Shown piece after piece: positions 17,961 through 25,623 of a stretch of 64,000 bases of DNA. The stretch's first letter is position 1; every line of letters starts with the position of its first letter. A program made the translations under genes and the position numbers. Source of the DNA: JBHIDJ01 sp046760105 (GTDB lineage: Bacteria; Pseudomonadota; Gammaproteobacteria; Acidiferrobacterales; SPGG2). The notes under the pieces are model-generated. The model was not told the DNA's origin. It made no database searches and worked only from the letters and a program-made list of their open reading frames with translations. The DNA lies in assembly GCA_046760105.1 (NCBI GenBank), contig JBHIDJ010000001.1, positions 88,713-152,712 on the forward strand. The letters run 5' to 3'.

Positions 17961-18052
17961 TGGCGGAGAGGGTGGGATTCGAACCCACGTGGGGCGAAGC
18001 GCCCCCAACGGATTTCGAGTCCGCGCCGTTATGACCGCTTCGGTACCTCTCC
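17961..18052 (-). tRNA. tRNA-Ser (anticodon CGA)
   Basis: Class II tRNA, minus strand. Acceptor GGAGAGG/CCTCTCC is identical to the other tRNA-Ser 1.4 kb away. The anticodon loop CTCGAAA gives CGA, reading UCG. The variable arm is GGGGGCGCTTCGCCCC and the T arm GTGGG-TTCGAAT-CCCAC. CCA is encoded (17961-17963). Confidence 0.96.
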
Positions 18053-18165
18053 AAGGGCCGCATAGCTTACGTCGACTAGCGCGTTGCGACAACCCACCGC
18101 GTCAGGGTGAGAATGCATTTAGTATACTGTCTCGAGAACCCGTTTCGCTCGGCCAATTCGCCAAC

Positions 18166-19653
18166 ATGCTATCAAAACATCTCGTTGCGAATACCGATAA
18201 CCGGCCTCATACGCGCCAACGATGCGTAATCCGAGGAAAAGCCGCGCAGGGCCGCACACCTTTAGCAAGTGCTGCCGCAGTGCTGCTGGGGAGTCTAATA
18301 GTGGCCTGCAGCAAGCCGCCGGCTAACGGTCTCGAAGCGGTAAAGGCTGCCGGAAAACTCGTCGTCGTTACGCGCAATGCCCCGACCACGTATTACGAGG
18401 GACCGGAAGGCCCGGCCGGAATCGAATATGACATGCTCAAGGGGTTGGCGAAGAGTCTCAGGGTTGATCTGGAGATGGTTGTGCCTGAACGCCTCAGTGA
18501 CATTCTCCCCATGGTCGTGCGTAACGAAGCACACATGGCAGCCGCGGGACTCAGCATTACCGACGCACGCAAAAAGCTTGTCCGATTCGCGCCGCCATAC
18601 CAACAAATCCAGCAGCAGGTCGTATACCGCTTGGGGACCGAACCGCCGAAGAGTGTAGAAGACCTGATCGGCAGGCAGCTCGAGGTTGTGCGCAGCAGCA
18701 GCTACGCGGAGCGCCTAGCGATGCTTAAGCGCGATTACCCAGAGCTGACATGGACGGAGGTCGAAGATCAGAGCACGGAGGACTTGCTACAGCTGGTGTG
18801 GGAGGGCTTGCTTGAACTTACGATTGCCGACTCCAATATCTTTGCTGTCACGCGCCAGTATTATCCCGAGCTGCGGGTAGCATTTTCATTGGATGAACCA
18901 CGCGAGCTCGCCTGGGCTTTTCCGGCCAGCAGCGATCATAGTTTGTACAATCTTGCTGTCAGGCATATAAATAGACTAAGAAAAACCGGCGAGCTGGCCT
19001 ATCTTATAGAGCGCTATTACGGACCAACAAGCCGCTTCAATTACATTAACCTAACGGTCTACCAACGGCGCGTTCAAAATCGGCTGCCCACCTACCAGGC
19101 TCTCTTTGAACAGGCTGGTGAAAGGAACGATATTGACTGGCGTCTGCTCGCGGCGGTCGGTTACCAAGAATCATACTGGGATCCACGTGCCGTCTCTCCG
19201 ACCGGTGTGCGCGGTATCATGATGCTGACGCGCCGGACCGCAAAGCAATTGGGCATCGCCGACCGTGTCGACCCGTCGCAAAGCATAGAAGGTGGCAGTC
19301 GTTACATCCGCTCATTGATCGATAGGATGCCTAAACGCATCGCCGGTCCGGACCGACTATGGATGGCCCTGGCAGCATACAATGTGGGTATCCATCATCT
19401 CGAGGATGCGCGGATCATTACCCAGAAACGTGGCCGCGACCCAAACAAATGGAATGATGTCAAGGACGCGCTACCGTTGCTGTCGAAACCCGCGTGGTAC
19501 AAGAAAACCAAGCACGGGTATGCGCGCGGTGTAGAACCGGTGAGATTTGTTAGTCGGGTTCGCACGTACTACGACGTGCTGGTCAAAATAGACGAAGAGC
19601 AGAACCCCCCGCGCGACACTGAAGTCCTGAAAATACAGGCGCCAGCGATTTGA
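18166..19653 (+). CDS. mltF: Membrane-bound lytic murein transglycosylase F
   Basis: Outer-membrane lipoprotein that cleaves peptidoglycan glycan strands to 1,6-anhydro products. I use the ATG at 18166 (495 residues); an upstream extension of the frame would run through the minus-strand tRNA. The lipobox LIVAC has its Cys at 48, with a rather long n-region. An SBP_bac_3-like regulatory domain (about 60-290; LVVVTRNAPTTYYEG, GIEYDML) is followed by an SLT domain with catalytic E335 in GYQESYWDP and the AAYNVG motif. It converges on tadA. Confidence 0.93.
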   Translation: MLSKHLVANTDNRPHTRQRCVIRGKAAQGRTPLASAAAVLLGSLIVACSKPPANGLEAVKAAGKLVVVTRNAPTTYYEGPEGPAGIEYDMLKGLAKSLRVDLEMVVPERLSDILPMVVRNEAHMAAAGLSITDARKKLVRFAPPYQQIQQQVVYRLGTEPPKSVEDLIGRQLEVVRSSSYAERLAMLKRDYPELTWTEVEDQSTEDLLQLVWEGLLELTIADSNIFAVTRQYYPELRVAFSLDEPRELAWAFPASSDHSLYNLAVRHINRLRKTGELAYLIERYYGPTSRFNYINLTVYQRRVQNRLPTYQALFEQAGERNDIDWRLLAAVGYQESYWDPRAVSPTGVRGIMMLTRRTAKQLGIADRVDPSQSIEGGSRYIRSLIDRMPKRIAGPDRLWMALAAYNVGIHHLEDARIITQKRGRDPNKWNDVKDALPLLSKPAWYKKTKHGYARGVEPVRFVSRVRTYYDVLVKIDEEQNPPRDTEVLKIQAPAI

Positions 19654-19808
19654 TCCGTGAGTCGTTAATCGTGAATCGTAAACTGCAAAACCGTTAGCCG
19701 GGATCCGGGAATCGTGATTGGCCAGGTGGTGGCCTGTGACAAACCACGAGCGACGACTTACTGATTCACGACTTACGGCTCACGATTGACGAATCACGAG
19801 TCACGCTT
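19654..19808. repeat. Long degenerate inverted-repeat element between mltF and tadA
   Basis: The whole 140-bp gap between convergent stops consists of words such as GTGAGTCGTTAATCGTGAAT on the left (19658-19705) and their complements on the right (GATTCACGACTTACGGCTCA, 19761-19780, and onwards). The arms are split by GGCCAGGTGGTGGCC, a perfect small palindrome at the centre. The right arm extends into tadA and encodes its last residues and stop. Confidence 0.75.
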
Positions 19809-20291
19809 CAGTTGGAAAAAGCTCTTGAGCCGCTGCTCGCACTCCTCGCGTAATACTCCTCCAGTAACATCAGCGCGATGATTTAGCGCCGACGAGCGCA
19901 GCAGATCGAACACGGATCCGGCAGCGCCAGCGCGTGGGTCGGCCGCACCGTACACAACGTGCGCCACCCGTGCCTGTACGATCGCTCCAGCACACATAGC
20001 GCAGGGTTCGAGCGTAACATACAGCGTAGACCCGGGGAGACGATAGTTACCGATGCGTGCGGTGGCCTCGCGCAATGCCACTATTTCCGCATGAGCCGTG
20101 GGGTCGTTAGCGTTGATCAGTCGATTCCAGCCTTCGCCAAGCAGTTCATCATCCATTACCAGCAGCGCACCGACAGGCACCTCCCCTTGCTCGTCAGCTC
20201 GGTCGGCAAGCGTCAACGCCCGGCGCATCCAATATAAGTCGCGAGTAGCGAGTGGCGAGTGGCGAGTCTCGTTTTCAGTGAATACGGCCAT
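19794..20291 (-). CDS. tadA: tRNA-specific adenosine deaminase TadA
   Basis: Zinc deaminase converting A34 to inosine in tRNA-Arg(ACG). The HAE motif (TAHAEIVALRE) and PCAMC (LEPCAMCAGAI) give the zinc and catalytic residues. Start choice matters: conserved TadA sequence already begins at YWMRRALTLADRA, so the internal ATG at 20228 would cut into it. The ATG at 20291 is the only upstream ATG, which means residues 3-18 (VFTENETRHSPLATRD) come from an intergenic repeat. The C-terminal KRDS and stop are also within repeat DNA. The length of 165 residues is normal. Confidence 0.92.
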   Translation of the reverse strand: MAVFTENETRHSPLATRDLYWMRRALTLADRADEQGEVPVGALLVMDDELLGEGWNRLINANDPTAHAEIVALREATARIGNYRLPGSTLYVTLEPCAMCAGAIVQARVAHVVYGAADPRAGAAGSVFDLLRSSALNHRADVTGGVLREECEQRLKSFFQLKRDS

Positions 20292-20335
20292 TGACTTATT
20301 GCCTAGCTACTAGCAACTCGCTACTAGCTACTGAA
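20236..20335. repeat. Inverted-repeat element (GCGAGTAGCGAGTGG type) spanning tadA 5' end and guaA/tadA gap
   Basis: The left arm GTCGCGAGTAGCGAGTGGCG (20238-20257 and on) lies in the tadA N-terminal codons. The right arm CTACTAGCAACTCGCTACTA (about 20308-20327) is its complement in the 44-bp gap before guaA's 3' end. It is a third word type of the same architecture. Confidence 0.7.
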
Positions 20336-21910
20336 TTATTCCCACTCAATCGTCGCTGGCGGCTTCCCCGATATATCGTAAACGACTCGACTGATTCCCC
20401 GGACTTCGTTGATGATCCGACGAGACATTATGTCCAGAATATCATAAGGAATATGCGCCCAGCTGGCAGTCATGAAATCCACGGTCTCGACCGCACGCAA
20501 AGCGATAACGTACTCGTAGGCTCGCTGATCACCAACCACGCCCACGGATTTAACCGGCAGGAAAACCACAAACGCCTGGCTGACCTTATCGTAAAGGCCG
20601 TTGCGCTCCAGCTCTTCCAGGTATATCGCGTCCGCTAACCGTAAGAGATCCGCATATTCTTTCTTTACTTCGCCTAATATGCGCACAGCCAGACCGGGTC
20701 CGGGGAAAGGATGACGATAGACTAGTTTGTGTGGGAGCCCTAGCTGCTCACCAATACGGCGCACCTCATCTTTAAAAAGCTCACGCAAGGGCTCCAGCAA
20801 CTGAAGCTGCAGACGTTCGGGCAGACCACCGACGTTGTGGTGCGATTTGATGACATGGGCTTTGCCGGTTCTTGCCCCAGCCGATTCGATGACATCCGGA
20901 TAGATGGTGCCCTGCGCGAGCCACTTGGCGTTCGTCACCACCGCAGCCTGCTCCTCGAAGATCTCGATAAACAAACGGCCGATAATCTTGCGCTTATCTT
21001 CAGGGTCAAATACACCCTCAAGTGCAGCAAGAAAGCGTTCTTCGGCGTTCACGCGCACCAATTTGATACCCATGTGCTCGGCAAAGGTGGCGGTCACCTG
21101 ATCAGCCTCATGCAATCGCAACAGCCCATTATCGACAAAGATGCACGTAAGCTGGTCACCGACGGCGCGATGCAACAGTGCGGCGGCGACGGACGAGTCC
21201 ACGCCGCCAGACAGCGCCAGCACCACCTCGTCATTGCCCACCCGCGTGCGAACCGCATCGATGAGTGTTTCTATGATACTTCCGGGTGTCCACAACGAAG
21301 TGCATCCACAAATATCGTGGACGAAGCGCTCTATGATTGCGCGGCCCTGCTTGGTATGCGTAACCTCGGGATGGAACTGCAGACCGTATAGGCGCTGCTC
21401 GTCATCGCTAATGCCGGCAAAGGGGGCGTTGTCGGTGCTGGCAATGACTTCAAATCTAGGGGGCGGCGCCTCCACGCGGTCGCCATGGCTCATCCAAACA
21501 TCCAGTAGCGTCTCGTTATCACCGGTGACCGCGTCATATATGCCGGCGAGCAAGCGTGAATCCTGTCGGGTTCGCACCTGCGCATGTCCAAATTCTCGCC
21601 GCGCCGATGTGTCTACACGACCGCCAAACTGGGCCGCCAGCAAATTCATCCCGTAGCAAATGCCCAGGATCGGCACATGCAGGTCGAAGATTGCCTCCGG
21701 CGCGCGCGGTGTGTTTGCAACCACGACGGACTCCGGCCCACCCGACAGAATAATTCCGCGCGGCGCGAATGATCGAATCGCTTTATCAGACATATCGTAG
21801 GGGCGCAGTTCACAGTAGACGCCAGCTTCGCGCACGCGGCGCGCTATCAATTGAGTATATTGGGAACCGAAGTCGAGGACGAGAATGCGCTGCGAATGCG
21901 GATCAGTCAT
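20336..21910 (-). CDS. guaA: GMP synthase (glutamine-hydrolysing)
   Basis: Converts XMP to GMP. I use the ATG at 21910 (524 residues, MTDPHSQRILVLDFGSQYTQ); the longer frame to 21949 adds a non-conserved leader. The class I glutamine amidotransferase domain has its Cys in ILGICYGMN and His/Glu in FHPEVTHT. The ATP-pyrophosphatase domain has the P-loop LSGGVDSSVAA. The C-terminal dimerisation domain ends DISGKPPATIEWE. It lies 101 bp after guaB and is probably in the same transcription unit. Confidence 0.97.
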   Translation of the reverse strand: MTDPHSQRILVLDFGSQYTQLIARRVREAGVYCELRPYDMSDKAIRSFAPRGIILSGGPESVVVANTPRAPEAIFDLHVPILGICYGMNLLAAQFGGRVDTSARREFGHAQVRTRQDSRLLAGIYDAVTGDNETLLDVWMSHGDRVEAPPPRFEVIASTDNAPFAGISDDEQRLYGLQFHPEVTHTKQGRAIIERFVHDICGCTSLWTPGSIIETLIDAVRTRVGNDEVVLALSGGVDSSVAAALLHRAVGDQLTCIFVDNGLLRLHEADQVTATFAEHMGIKLVRVNAEERFLAALEGVFDPEDKRKIIGRLFIEIFEEQAAVVTNAKWLAQGTIYPDVIESAGARTGKAHVIKSHHNVGGLPERLQLQLLEPLRELFKDEVRRIGEQLGLPHKLVYRHPFPGPGLAVRILGEVKKEYADLLRLADAIYLEELERNGLYDKVSQAFVVFLPVKSVGVVGDQRAYEYVIALRAVETVDFMTASWAHIPYDILDIMSRRIINEVRGISRVVYDISGKPPATIEWE

Positions 21911-22011
21911 AGAGTGTCTGAACACGGAGCAGCACTGCGCAGATGACACCGCCGATAACTGCCGTTAGCAACGCACCGTCAAGCACAAGCAACCCCCGGG
22001 AGCGGCCGGCA

Positions 22012-23496
22012 TTAACCATCTACGTCGCGGTCGAAGTCGTCACGCTGGTAGTTTGGCGCCTCCTTGGTAATCATCACGTCATGCACGTGCCCTTCACGCA
22101 TCCCGGCATTGGTCACTCGTACGAATTCGGCGCCCGTGCGTAGTTCCACCAAGTCGGCGCTACCGGTGTACCCCATGCTCGCGCGCAACCCTCCCATCAA
22201 CTGATGGATGATCTTGACCATCGGACCTTTATAGGGCACACGTCCCTCCACACCTTCCGGCACGAGCTTATGCGTGCTCGAGGTCTCCTCTTGAAAGTAG
22301 CGGTCGCTCGAGCCCTCACCCATGGCGCCAAGCGAACCCATACCACGATACGTTTTGTATGAGCGGCCTTGATAGAGCTCGACCTCGCCGGGCGCTTCGT
22401 CGGTGCCAGCCAGCAGACTACCAACCATCACCGCGTGAGCACCGGCGGCGATAGCCTTCGCAATATCGCCCGAGTAGCGAACGCCGCCGTCTGCAACCAA
22501 ATAAACCCCGGTACCGTCGAGCGCCTGCGCCACATTCGCGATGGCCGTGATCTGCGGTATACCAACGCCGGCCACCATACGGGTGGTACAGATCGAGCCG
22601 GGCCCGATGCCCACCTTCACCGCATCGGCACCCGCGTCGACTAAGGCCTTGGCCGCCTCTGTCGTGGCGATGTTTCCACCGATCACCTGCACTTCAGAAA
22701 AACGTTTCTTCACCCAATTGACCCGATCCAGCACCGCTTGCGAATGTCCGTGCGCCGTATCGACCACGACGACATCGACTTCTGCATCCACAAGCGCCTC
22801 GACCCGCTCTTCCGTACCCCGCCCAACGCCGACCGCCGCGCCGACGCGCAGCCGCGCCTTATCGTCTTTCACCGAGTGCGGATATTCGGTGGCCTTTTGA
22901 ATGTCCTTGAACGTAATTAGCCCCTTGAGTCCGAAGTTGTCATCTACTACCAGAACCTTTTCGATCCGGTGCTGATGTAACAGCCGTACGACTTCGTCGC
23001 GCGTAGCCCCTTCTTTCACGGTGACAAGCCGCTCCCTCGATGTCATCACACGACTGATGGGTTCGTCGTAACTCGTCTCAAAACGGAGATCGCGACTCGT
23101 CACGATGCCCGCAAGTGCGCCGTTTTGAGTGACGGGCACACCGGAGATGTTATGCGTGCGCATTAAAGCGAGGACATCGCGCACGCTGGTGTCCGCCGCC
23201 ACCGTAATCGGGTTGGTGATGACGCCGCTCTCGGATTTCTTAACCTTACGCACTTCATCCGCCTGACGCCTGGCGGTCATATTCTTGTGGATCACGCCCA
23301 GCCCACCTTCCTGCGCAAGACAGATCGCGGCGGTGGACTCGGTAACCGTGTCCATGGCAGCCGACAACAGCGGGATATCAAGCTGAATCGTGCGCGTGAG
23401 GGGGGTTTGGACGCTTACGTCCCGTGGTAAAACCCTGGACTCTGCGGGCACCAACAGGACATCATCGAAGGTAAGTGCTTCCTGGATGATCCGCAT
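22012..23496 (-). CDS. guaB: Inosine-5'-monophosphate dehydrogenase
   Basis: NAD-dependent oxidation of IMP to XMP, the committed step of GMP synthesis. 494 residues. A TIM barrel is interrupted by a tandem CBS pair (about 93-205: ITVAADTSVRDVLALMRTHN, ISRVMTSRERLVTVKEGAT). The active-site Cys is in GPGSICTTRMVAGVG, and the mobile flap YRGMGSLGAM is present. The start MRIIQEALTFDDVLL aligns with known GuaB N-termini. There is no Shine-Dalgarno, and a strong -10 ends only 5 nt before the ATG, so the mRNA may be leaderless. Confidence 0.97.
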   Translation of the reverse strand: MRIIQEALTFDDVLLVPAESRVLPRDVSVQTPLTRTIQLDIPLLSAAMDTVTESTAAICLAQEGGLGVIHKNMTARRQADEVRKVKKSESGVITNPITVAADTSVRDVLALMRTHNISGVPVTQNGALAGIVTSRDLRFETSYDEPISRVMTSRERLVTVKEGATRDEVVRLLHQHRIEKVLVVDDNFGLKGLITFKDIQKATEYPHSVKDDKARLRVGAAVGVGRGTEERVEALVDAEVDVVVVDTAHGHSQAVLDRVNWVKKRFSEVQVIGGNIATTEAAKALVDAGADAVKVGIGPGSICTTRMVAGVGIPQITAIANVAQALDGTGVYLVADGGVRYSGDIAKAIAAGAHAVMVGSLLAGTDEAPGEVELYQGRSYKTYRGMGSLGAMGEGSSDRYFQEETSSTHKLVPEGVEGRVPYKGPMVKIIHQLMGGLRASMGYTGSADLVELRTGAEFVRVTNAGMREGHVHDVMITKEAPNYQRDDFDRDVDG

Positions 23497-23501
23497 GCGC
23501 T

Positions 23502-23530
23502 ATTATAAAGAAGGAGCGAAGATCGGTCTA
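23502..23530 (-). promoter_or_regulatory. Sigma-70 promoter for guaB, possibly giving a leaderless mRNA
   Basis: On the minus strand TAGACC (-35, 23525-23530), a 17-bp spacer and a perfect TATAAT (-10, 23502-23507). Transcription would begin at or within 1-2 nt of the guaB ATG (23496). Confidence 0.55.
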
Positions 23531-23629
23531 GCGCAGCCACCGTCGTAGACGGCATATGGCTTGATGCGGACCACGAGCTGTTTTATTGTGGGGACAAATC
23601 GGCAAAGAGCAACAGGAGGAAAGACCCAT

Positions 23630-23938
23630 ATGATGCAAAAGGTCATACTCGTTGCGGTCCTGGCGCTGGCAGTGGGCGCTTGTGCCACGGCCGGCAAGGG
23701 CAAATCATCGTATGAGGAGCTCTACACGCGGGCACAAAGCGAAATCAGGATTGCGCAACAGATGGGTTTCCTCTGGCGGGACACGAAGAAGATCCTGGCG
23801 CGGAGTAAGCGCGCCCACGAGCTAGGCGACAAGGACGAGGCGATGAAGCTTGCGACAGAGGCCTTGCGACAAGCCCGGCTCGCGCAAGAGCAGGCAAAAG
23901 AGCAAGCCAATCCGCAGATCATCTATCCGCCCATTTAG
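23630..23938 (+). CDS. Small lipoprotein, helical; resembles SoxXA-binding-protein family
   Basis: 102 residues from the ATG at 23630, which has a strong RBS (AGGAGGA, about 11 nt upstream); an ATG directly after it is equally possible. The signal and lipobox VGAC are followed by a two-helix body (YEELYTRAQSEIRIAQ, WRDTKKILARSKRAHELGDK, AMKLATEALRQARLAQEQA). The WRDT...GD.. pattern resembles small lipoproteins annotated as SoxXA-binding (SoxK), but no sox genes are nearby, so this is tentative. It is divergent from guaB and followed by a strong terminator, so monocistronic. Confidence 0.75.
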   Translation: MMQKVILVAVLALAVGACATAGKGKSSYEELYTRAQSEIRIAQQMGFLWRDTKKILARSKRAHELGDKDEAMKLATEALRQARLAQEQAKEQANPQIIYPPI

Positions 23939-23957
23939 ATACGTTCATAGTCCAAGC

Positions 23958-23990
23958 AAAAAGCCGGACCCAGGCCGGTCCGGCTTTTTT
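23958..23990 (+). terminator. Rho-independent terminator after the small lipoprotein
   Basis: AAAAAGCCGGACC, loop CAGG, then CCGGTCCGGCTTTTTT: a GC-rich stem flanked by A and T tracts, ending 20 bp before xseA. Confidence 0.93.
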
Positions 23991-24008
23991 GTGTGATCGT
24001 TTAGCGGT

Positions 24009-25391
24009 ATGTTGTCGCACATGGAAAACAATTCCTCGCAGCCAGCGCTTTTCGATCCTCACCGTGAGATCTATACGGTGTCTCGCTTGAACAGAGCTGC
24101 CAGACAGCTCTTGGAGGACGGGTTTCCGCCTTTTATCTGGGTGGAAGGAGAAATCTCAAATCTGGTGCGTGCCAGCTCCGGACATGTCTATTTCTCGCTG
24201 AAGGATAACCAGGCGCACGTGCGCTGTGCACTGTTTCGTTCGCAGTTGCGCAAGCTAGAAACCGACCCAGAAAACGGCTCCCATGTGCTCGTGCGCGCGC
24301 GCATAAGCCTGTACGAAGGCCGCGGCGAATTTCAGCTCATCGTCGAGGAACTCGAGGAAGCGGGCGAAGGTGCCTTACGCCGCGCGCTCGAGGTACTCAA
24401 ACGACAGCTCGCGCAAGAAGGCCTGTTCGCACTAACACACAAGAAAGCGCTGCCGCGCCTGGCGAAGCACATCGGCATCGTAACATCGCCTGCCGGTGCG
24501 GTGGTGCACGACATAATCATCACTTTGCGGCGACGCTTTCCCGCCATTCCAGTGCTCCTGTATCCAGTCTCAGTTCAGGGTACCGATGCCGCTGCGCAGA
24601 TCACCGCAGCCCTGCAGCTTGCTTCCAAGCGCAAGGACTGCGATGCACTGATCTTGGCGCGTGGTGGTGGCTCACTCGAAGACCTGCAGGCCTTCAACAC
24701 CGAATCGGTAGCGCGCGCTATCTTCGCGTGCGATGTCCCGATCGTTTGCGGTGTTGGCCACGAAACCGATGTCACCATCGCTGATCTCGTCGCCGATGTG
24801 CGCGCGCCCACGCCGACCGCGGCGGCGGAACTGCTAAGTCCCGACCAACAAGAATGGGCTGGGTATTTCCGCGAAAAAGAACGTCGCCTGACGAGCATGC
24901 TTCGTGGTTATCTTGCTAACCAGCAGCAGAGGCTCGACTGGCTTGCTACCCGTCTCATCCACCCACAACAACGCATCGGGCTTCTGCTTGAGCGCTTCGA
25001 CAACTTGCAGAAACGTCTATATTCGGGGGTTATCGCGAAACTACGAACGGCGTCTGCAAATTTGCTTGCGATAAACGTTCGCCTTAGTCAACACTCGCCA
25101 CAGACGCGCATGCACGGACTCATGGTGCGCTGTGAGGCCCTGCAGCGTCGCGTGCTAAGAGCTGTGCGCTATGACCTTGAACGCCGCCAACAGCGGTTGC
25201 GACGCGCCGCCCAGAGTTTACACACATTGAGTCCACTGGCGACGCTGGACCGCGGTTACGCCATCATCCAAAGGGCCAAAATGGCAAACATCATCCGCGA
25301 CGCACGTGACGTCGAACCCGGAGACGTGCTGGAGGCACGGCTCGCCCGTGGGCGGTTGGAATGCATCGTCGATAAAGTACTGGACGAATAG
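24009..25391 (+). CDS. xseA: Exodeoxyribonuclease VII large subunit
   Basis: Processive single-strand DNA exonuclease subunit. 460 residues. The N-terminal OB-fold (IWVEGEISNLVRASSGHVYFSL) binds ssDNA. The catalytic region carries ARGGGSLEDLQAFN (about 216-229) and GVGHETDVTIADLVAD. A long coiled-coil follows (about 285-400). The C-terminus has SPLATLDRGYAI. The partner xseB is not in the window. Two ATGs (24009, 24021) are possible starts. The gap to the kinase gene (25392-25623) shows nothing recognisable. Confidence 0.96.
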   Translation: MLSHMENNSSQPALFDPHREIYTVSRLNRAARQLLEDGFPPFIWVEGEISNLVRASSGHVYFSLKDNQAHVRCALFRSQLRKLETDPENGSHVLVRARISLYEGRGEFQLIVEELEEAGEGALRRALEVLKRQLAQEGLFALTHKKALPRLAKHIGIVTSPAGAVVHDIIITLRRRFPAIPVLLYPVSVQGTDAAAQITAALQLASKRKDCDALILARGGGSLEDLQAFNTESVARAIFACDVPIVCGVGHETDVTIADLVADVRAPTPTAAAELLSPDQQEWAGYFREKERRLTSMLRGYLANQQQRLDWLATRLIHPQQRIGLLLERFDNLQKRLYSGVIAKLRTASANLLAINVRLSQHSPQTRMHGLMVRCEALQRRVLRAVRYDLERRQQRLRRAAQSLHTLSPLATLDRGYAIIQRAKMANIIRDARDVEPGDVLEARLARGRLECIVDKVLDE

Positions 25392-25623
25392 CCGAACCGT
25401 ATCGTCGATCCAAAGTAAGGCTGCCAGTCCCCAGAAACAATAACTCCAAACGACAGACTATGACGCTGGGAGACACTCCGCTTCGCCGAGTAGTTATACG
25501 AAGCTCCTCGCGTAAAGGTTCACCTGCTGTGGGACGCCACGGCAGGGGTGTAGTGTGGGCGAGCTGTAAGGGCGACGGCGATCGGGCCGGGGCCCACAAA
25601 CCTCAGCAAACGGCGAGCATGAG

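Noticed and set aside
17878..18165. N-terminal extension of the mltF frame upstream of 18166
   Set aside because: It would be encoded antisense to tRNA-Ser(CGA) and places about 100 residues before the lipoprotein signal.
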